Positions 22,488 to 26,503 of a DNA stretch of 26,503 bases are shown piece after piece. The stretch covers positions 1-26,503 of the forward strand of contig CAYUTA010000034.1 in assembly GCA_964447605.1 (NCBI GenBank), written 5' to 3'. Position 1 is the first letter of the stretch. The number at the start of each line of letters is the position of its first letter. The DNA is from CAYUTA01 sp964447605. Lineage in GTDB: Bacteria; Bacillota; Clostridia; Christensenellales; CAG-138. The position numbers and the translations under genes were made by a program. The notes under the pieces were generated by a model that saw nothing but the letters and a program-made list of their open reading frames with translations, searched no databases and was not told where the DNA came from.

Positions 22488-23003
22488 TTAAGCCAAGGAA
22501 AAGGCATTGCGCATCTGGCCGTAAGCCTTGCGGAGCATGAGCGTGCCGTCGAGCTTGCCGCTGCGATTAGGCACAGGGGCACAATCCCGTTTCTTGTTCA
22601 GAAACTCGTCAACCTGTTTGTCAGCATAGTGCTTGTACGTTGCAAACCCATTCAACAGGCGCTGTTTGTCGTCGGCGCGTTGGCTTTTGCTCCGCGAAAC
22701 GCGGACGTCCTTTACTGTGACCTTACCTCCGTTCTGCGTATAAACCCGCATCATCGCCATCTGCCGCAGACCGTCCTCGCTCCACGCCAACGGGTTCCGG
22801 CTTAACCGCTCCGAACGCACGTGACTCACCAGCGGTTCCGTGCAGCTGCCGCACAGCTCGCCGGATTCCCGTTCAACGATCGCTTCCCAGTGGTTCTGAA
22901 AAAAGTTGACGAATTCAGACAGGGTCTTGTGTCCGCATATGTCCTGCCTTTCGTCAATAGCAGCACAATAGGCAACAAACTTTTCAAACGCATCCTCCTT
23001 CAC
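22488..23003 (-). pseudogene. ISLre2/UPF0236 family transposase, C-terminal fragment
   Basis: An open frame of 171 codons matching the C-terminal third of ISLre2 (UPF0236) transposases. The diagnostic stretch is CGSCTEPLVSHVRSERLSRN followed by PLAWSEDGLRQMAMMRVY and an ADDKQRLLNGFATY tail. Full-length members have roughly 450-500 residues, so the first two thirds are missing. The break coincides, within a few bases, with the start of an IS66 fragment on the opposite strand. The terminal part seems complete (ending MRNAFSLA). It cannot be active. Confidence 0.8.
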
Positions 23004-23282
23004 GGCAGGCTGGAGTTCAGCAGCAATCGCGCCGAGCGAAGCATCAAGCCATTTGTGATCGGGCGTAAGAACTTCCTGTTCGCCAATACCGCCCGGGGCG
23101 CACAGGCCAGCGCGGTTATGTATAGTCTGATCGAGACCGCCAAGGAAAACAGGATTAAGCCGTATGACAATATCGTTTGGCTGCTCAAGGCTGCGCCGGG
23201 GATGCGGATGAAGGAAGAACCGGAAGCAGTGGAGAGACTGACGCCGGAGGCTTTCTTGTTGACCGAGGGAGAGCGCGTTTGA
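23002..23282 (+). pseudogene. IS66 family transposase, C-terminal fragment
   Basis: The frame reads HGRLEFSSNRAERSIKPF, then FVIGRKNFLFANTARGA and SAVMYSLIETAKENRIKPYD, which is the C-terminal part of the IS66 TnpC transposase (including the N-x-x-E-R segment of the catalytic domain). Only about 93 codons remain, ending with GERV. The frame is open further upstream on the + strand, but that part is antisense to the ISLre2 fragment and shows no homology. This marks the second of two truncated elements at one junction. Confidence 0.8.
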
Positions 23283-23324
23283 CGGTTATGAATTATCTTT
23301 GTAAAAAAAAATTGTATTTGAGAA

Positions 23325-24272
23325 TTATGCCAAAATCTCCTCTTCTCGCTCTTTGAAATACAATGTATCAGAAACCAGGCGATCCTTTACCTCCTTGGGA
23401 TGCTGGCCGTACATAATTGCGTAGGAGTCGCGCCCAGGTCCCAGTGGTTCACCGGTAACAAAACGGCCTTCTGTGTTGTAGCCCATAACATAGAGCGCAC
23501 GAATGATGGTGTCAATATCCATCATTCCGTTGCCTAGGGGCAGCCGATTGGTATCCTCTACGTGTAGATTGATCAGCTGATCGCCGGCCCTTAAGATGGC
23601 TTCAGAAATGTGTTCTTCTCCACAGAGCATATGAAAAATATCCCCATTGATATGTCCAACGCCTGGGTGATTTACATCCTTGATATACTGCTTTGTAGAA
23701 TCAATGGTAAAGCACATGCTGACCTCTGCAGAATTGATCGGCTCCACCGCACACTTGATGCCAGTTTCTACAAAAATACCAGCGACGCTGCGCAATGTTT
23801 CTACGCTACGTTGATAGTCGGTGGTATCATAAGGCTTGGAGTTTCCCACTGCAGAAGGCACCACGAGAAGGTAGGTTCCGCCTACTTCCTTGCAAAACAG
23901 GGTTTCCTGGATAATATACTCCTTTGCCATTTGCCTAGCAAAATTATTATTGGTATTCAAAGCGTTGGAATCGGAAAAAAAGCCGCAGATTCCAGAGCAC
24001 TTCACGCCATACTTTTCCAGAAGTTTCTTTACGCCCTCTGTATCCGCCTGATAACCCACATCTGGGCCACCGTAATTGCCACCAATTTCGATGTATGGAA
24101 CTTGAAACCGAGCCAGTCGATCGATGGATTCCTCCAGCTCCTCATATCCAAATACCCAGGTGCTAAAGGAGAGATTCATGCGTTTTTTTAATTTTTCTGG
24201 ATGTTCCGCCTTCAGCTTGTCAAATTCATACTTGATGCGTGCATTGGCCTCTTCCAACCGTTGTAGTTTCAT
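23325..24272 (-). CDS. Sugar epimerase of the AP-endonuclease-2 TIM-barrel family (D-psicose 3-epimerase-like)
   Basis: A 315-residue TIM-barrel protein. The likely metal ligands are Glu177 (AVEPIN), Asp211 (GHINGDIFHM), His237 (NLHVEDTNR) and Glu275 (VTGEPLG). Their spacing (34, 26, 38) closely matches Glu150/Asp183/His209/Glu244 of D-psicose 3-epimerase, supporting ketose C3-epimerase or isomerase chemistry. The exact substrate is not known. There is an extra charged helix of about 31 residues before the barrel starts at MNLSFSTWVFG. ATG 24272 has a strong AAGGAGG site. It follows the permease by 11 bases; the order ATPase-permease-epimerase resembles E. coli alsA-alsC-alsE for D-allose, although sequence identity cannot be judged here. 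Confidence 0.8.
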   Translation of the reverse strand: MKLQRLEEANARIKYEFDKLKAEHPEKLKKRMNLSFSTWVFGYEELEESIDRLARFQVPYIEIGGNYGGPDVGYQADTEGVKKLLEKYGVKCSGICGFFSDSNALNTNNNFARQMAKEYIIQETLFCKEVGGTYLLVVPSAVGNSKPYDTTDYQRSVETLRSVAGIFVETGIKCAVEPINSAEVSMCFTIDSTKQYIKDVNHPGVGHINGDIFHMLCGEEHISEAILRAGDQLINLHVEDTNRLPLGNGMMDIDTIIRALYVMGYNTEGRFVTGEPLGPGRDSYAIMYGQHPKEVKDRLVSDTLYFKEREEEILA

Positions 24273-24283
24273 GTTATACCTCC

Positions 24284-25264
24284 TTATTTTGATCCACGTA
24301 GTCTCATGGAGCTAATTGCAATGGATAGAATGATAAGAAGTCCAAAGGAAATCTGCTGTAGATAAGGGCTTACTTTGAGCAAGTTTAATGCATTAAAGAT
24401 GACGCCTGTCAACAATACGCCGCAAAATGTTCCCAAAAGATTCCCCTTGCCGCCGTTGATGGGCGCGCCACCGATGATAACTGCACCAATGGCCTGTAAT
24501 TCCATGCCAGCGCCGGTAGAAGCCTGGGATGCGCCCAATCGGGAGACCAGCATAATGACTGCAATGCCTGTCATAATTCCACTGGCAACAAAGAACTTAA
24601 TTTTATTCCAGTTTACGTTGATACCAGCTAGATAGGCGGCATTGGGATTATTGCCAATGGCAAAAACCCTGCGCCCGAACTGGGTATAGCGAAGTAGAAA
24701 GGCAATGGCGATATAGCCAAAAAAGCTCACCACAAACAGCAGGGGGATTACACCAAATAGGTACGTTCCTGCAAAATACTCCATCCGGTTAAAGATGGTG
24801 ACGTTGCCGCCGCCGGTGATGGTTAAGCATAGTCCCGTATAGATGCTGGTGGTGGCCAAGGTGATGATAAAAGATGGTGCTTTAAACAGAACGGACAAGA
24901 CGCCGTTAAGCGTAGAACATCCTGTGGCCACAGCCAATGCAACCAGCATTGCCACCACATCCGAGGCTCCATTTTTTAATGCAAGACACATCATTGTGCC
25001 GGAAAAACCGATGATGGCGCCGATGGAAATATCAAAGTTCCCAGAAATAATCAAAATGGTCACACCGGCAGAAACCAATCCAAGGGTGGAGATTTGGGAC
25101 AGGACGCCTTTAATATTATCCACCGAGGTAAAACGAGGGTTAATTGATGTTGTGACAACACCGATGATCAATATGATAATCATGAGGTAAAATGGCTGAG
25201 AGCTTGTAATACGATGTAAGAGGTTTTTCGCCGTTGTATCTGTCAACTGTAGCTTGGAGTTCAT
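24284..25264 (-). CDS. Sugar ABC transporter permease, RbsC/AlsC type
   Basis: A 326-residue BPD_transp_2 family permease with about eight to ten hydrophobic helices. Family landmarks are GNFDISIGAIIGFSG (the usual G-G-I-D-L-S-V-G motif), the NGVLSVLFKAPSFIITLAT stretch, RRVFAIGNNPNAAYLAGI and the cytoplasmic-coupling region ELQAIGAVIIGGAPINGGKG. It imports a monosaccharide with the adjacent ATPase and a periplasmic-type binding protein that is not visible. An AGGGGGA ribosome site precedes ATG 25264; it overlaps the stop of the ATPase gene. Confidence 0.9.
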   Translation of the reverse strand: MNSKLQLTDTTAKNLLHRITSSQPFYLMIIILIIGVVTTSINPRFTSVDNIKGVLSQISTLGLVSAGVTILIISGNFDISIGAIIGFSGTMMCLALKNGASDVVAMLVALAVATGCSTLNGVLSVLFKAPSFIITLATTSIYTGLCLTITGGGNVTIFNRMEYFAGTYLFGVIPLLFVVSFFGYIAIAFLLRYTQFGRRVFAIGNNPNAAYLAGINVNWNKIKFFVASGIMTGIAVIMLVSRLGASQASTGAGMELQAIGAVIIGGAPINGGKGNLLGTFCGVLLTGVIFNALNLLKVSPYLQQISFGLLIILSIAISSMRLRGSK

Positions 25265-25279
25265 GACAATTCGTTCCCC

Positions 25280-26503
25280 CTATGAAATTCCTAAATATAA
25301 TTCGATGAGTTTACTTTCGTTCATATCCTCCGCTGAAACGATATGAACCAATTTGCCTTCCTGGAGAATAATGATCCGATCGCTCATGGACAGTAGTTCC
25401 GGCATATCCGAAGATACCATGATTACCGCCTTGCCTTGCTTGGCAATGTCTACCATAAGCTTATAAATCTCTTCTCTGGCACCGATATCAACGCCTTTTG
25501 TGGGCTCATCAAAGATGAATACATCACAGGTACTAAGTAACCAGCGAGCCAAGATGCTCTTTTGTTGATTACCGCCGGAAAGTCGCTGAATCTCCTGGGT
25601 TTTTCCTGAGGTTTTCAGATTCAATTTCTGAATCATCTCTTCTGTGATTTTTTTATCTTCCTTTATATTTAGGAATGTGCGATCCTCATTGTGTACGATG
25701 CAAACATTTTCCATTATGCTACGCTGTAAAAACATAGCCTCGGATTTACGATCCTCGCCTAGCATGCAGATTCCATTCTTTATTGCATCCTTGGGTCTTT
25801 TAATGGAAATCTCCTTGCCGTCTTTGTAGATCTTCCCCTTTTGCTTTGTATCAGCACCGAAAATCAGGCGAACCAATTCAGTCCTTCCGGCTCCCACGAG
25901 GCCGCCAACCCCAAGCACCTCTCCCTTTCTCACGGCAAAGCTGATGTTATCCACCCGAGGAAGTCGCGTCAAACCTTCTATGCGTAGGTATTCATCGCCG
26001 ATCTCCACCCGTTCTCTTTGATAGAATAAGGAAGCTTCTCTGCCAACCATTGCCGCAATAATTTCTCCTTTAGAGATCTTCTTTGCGTCATAGCAGCCTG
26101 TCACGCTGCCATCTTTGATGACTGTAATTCGGTCGGCAATCTGAAAAACGTGCTCCAAATGATGGGAGATGTAAATAATGCCCATGCCGTCATTGGCTAA
26201 TTTTTTCACCAGGGCCAGAAGCATTTTTGATTCCTCCTCACCCAACGAAACCGTAGGTTCATCCATGATGAGGATCTTTGCATTCCGCTTTAAAGATTTT
26301 GCAATCTGCAATACTTGTTTTTGTGCTTGGGATAGATTTTCAACCAGAGTATCCGGTGATAAATTGACCTTGATATCCGAAAAGATCTGTTTTGTTGCTT
26401 CTGACTGAGCCTTTTTGTCGATTACGCCACACTTAATAATTTCTTCCCCAAGAAAAATATTATCAGAAACAGTTAACGATTCCACCAGATCCTGATCCTG
26501 GTA
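25280..26503 (-). CDS. Sugar ABC transporter ATP-binding protein, RbsA type (partial, 5' end beyond window)
   Basis: A dual-nucleotide-binding-domain sugar ATPase running off the right edge. The first visible residues YQDQDLVESLTVSDNIFLGE are the Q-loop region of domain 1, so its Walker A is outside. Domain 1 shows the signature LSQAQKQVLQIAKSL, Walker B ILIMDEPTVSL and H-loop ISHHLE. Domain 2 has GLVGAGRTELVR (Arg in place of the Walker A Lys, normal for RbsA C-terminal domains), LSGGNQQKSI, VFIFDEPTKGVD and Ser instead of the H-loop His. Both patterns are typical of the RbsA/MglA class. An internal GTG at 26485 is not the start. Confidence 0.92.
   Translation of the reverse strand, partial: YQDQDLVESLTVSDNIFLGEEIIKCGVIDKKAQSEATKQIFSDIKVNLSPDTLVENLSQAQKQVLQIAKSLKRNAKILIMDEPTVSLGEEESKMLLALVKKLANDGMGIIYISHHLEHVFQIADRITVIKDGSVTGCYDAKKISKGEIIAAMVGREASLFYQRERVEIGDEYLRIEGLTRLPRVDNISFAVRKGEVLGVGGLVGAGRTELVRLIFGADTKQKGKIYKDGKEISIKRPKDAIKNGICMLGEDRKSEAMFLQRSIMENVCIVHNEDRTFLNIKEDKKITEEMIQKLNLKTSGKTQEIQRLSGGNQQKSILARWLLSTCDVFIFDEPTKGVDIGAREEIYKLMVDIAKQGKAVIMVSSDMPELLSMSDRIIILQEGKLVHIVSAEDMNESKLIELYLGIS

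Larger units (their letters stand above)
23283..26503. other. AT-richer segment with a sugar operon, probably acquired
   Basis: From just after the IS66 fragment to the window end the base composition falls visibly (lines I counted were 38-45% GC against about 60% in the dxs-scpB block) and codons become A/T-ending. The segment contains an ABC sugar transporter and an epimerase in one operon. The AT-rich start (23283-23324) contains a run of nine A on the + strand (T9 on the coding strand) but no hairpin. Confidence 0.6.

Noticed and set aside
23303..23311. T9 run on the coding strand after the epimerase as a terminator
   Set aside because: No GC-rich hairpin precedes it; the region is simply AT-rich, so an intrinsic terminator cannot be claimed.
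1..26503. CRISPR array, tRNA or rRNA genes, riboswitch
   Set aside because: No regularly spaced direct repeats, no tRNA cloverleaf or rRNA-like segment and no recognisable riboswitch core were seen on reading both strands by eye; a covariance-model scan could still find a weak case.

Overview
The window looks like the chromosome of a GC-rich (lines I counted were near 60% GC), spore-forming-lineage member of the Clostridia. The evidence is gene content and order: dxs-tlyA-nadK-argR-recN-spoIVB-spo0A, then spoIIM-like, deoB, punA and dacF-like, then a site-2 protease, scpA and scpB. This is the conserved clostridial arrangement. TTG starts (site-2 protease, recN, spoIVB) and strong Shine-Dalgarno sites are used throughout.

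Layout. Positions 1-5654 (+ strand) carry the 3' end of rex, a FlK-type hotdog thioesterase, an Eis-like acetyltransferase, a YerC/TrpR-like regulator, the ribosome quality control factor RqcH (NFACT), a short GerM-type lipoprotein, the nucleotide house-cleaning pyrophosphatase rdgB and a YfcE-type phosphoesterase. Positions 5655-6117 hold a decayed DUF3795-like cysteine-rich fragment between convergent operons. From 6118 to 22357 everything is on the - strand. Read in transcription order it is dxs, tlyA, nadK, argR, recN, spoIVB, spo0A, spoIIM-like, deoB, punA, (terminator) flotillin, dacF-like, site-2 protease, scpA, scpB. Positions 22488-23282 are two head-to-head transposase fragments (ISLre2/UPF0236-type and IS66-type). 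From about 23283 to the end the DNA is visibly AT-richer (about 38-45% GC in lines I counted). It holds an als/rbs-like sugar operon: ABC ATPase (cut by the window end), permease and a TIM-barrel epimerase.

How the genes work together. The main - strand block mixes isoprenoid precursor supply (Dxs), NADP synthesis, arginine sensing, DNA repair, rRNA methylation, late sporulation signalling (SpoIVB) and the sporulation master regulator (Spo0A). Nucleoside salvage (DeoB, PunA) and chromosome segregation (ScpA/ScpB) follow.

Most interesting signals. (1) The dacF-position protein has lost all three penicillin-binding-protein active-site motifs (SxxK, SxN, KTG) and looks like a pseudo-enzyme. (2) Spo0A keeps its phospho-acceptor Asp, but its acidic pocket, conserved Lys and two recognition-helix arginines are changed. 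Together these suggest a rewired or relaxing sporulation programme. (3) The block upstream of dxs has been replaced by IS debris and an apparently acquired sugar operon. I found no CRISPR array, tRNA or rRNA, and no clear wholly novel multi-gene system.
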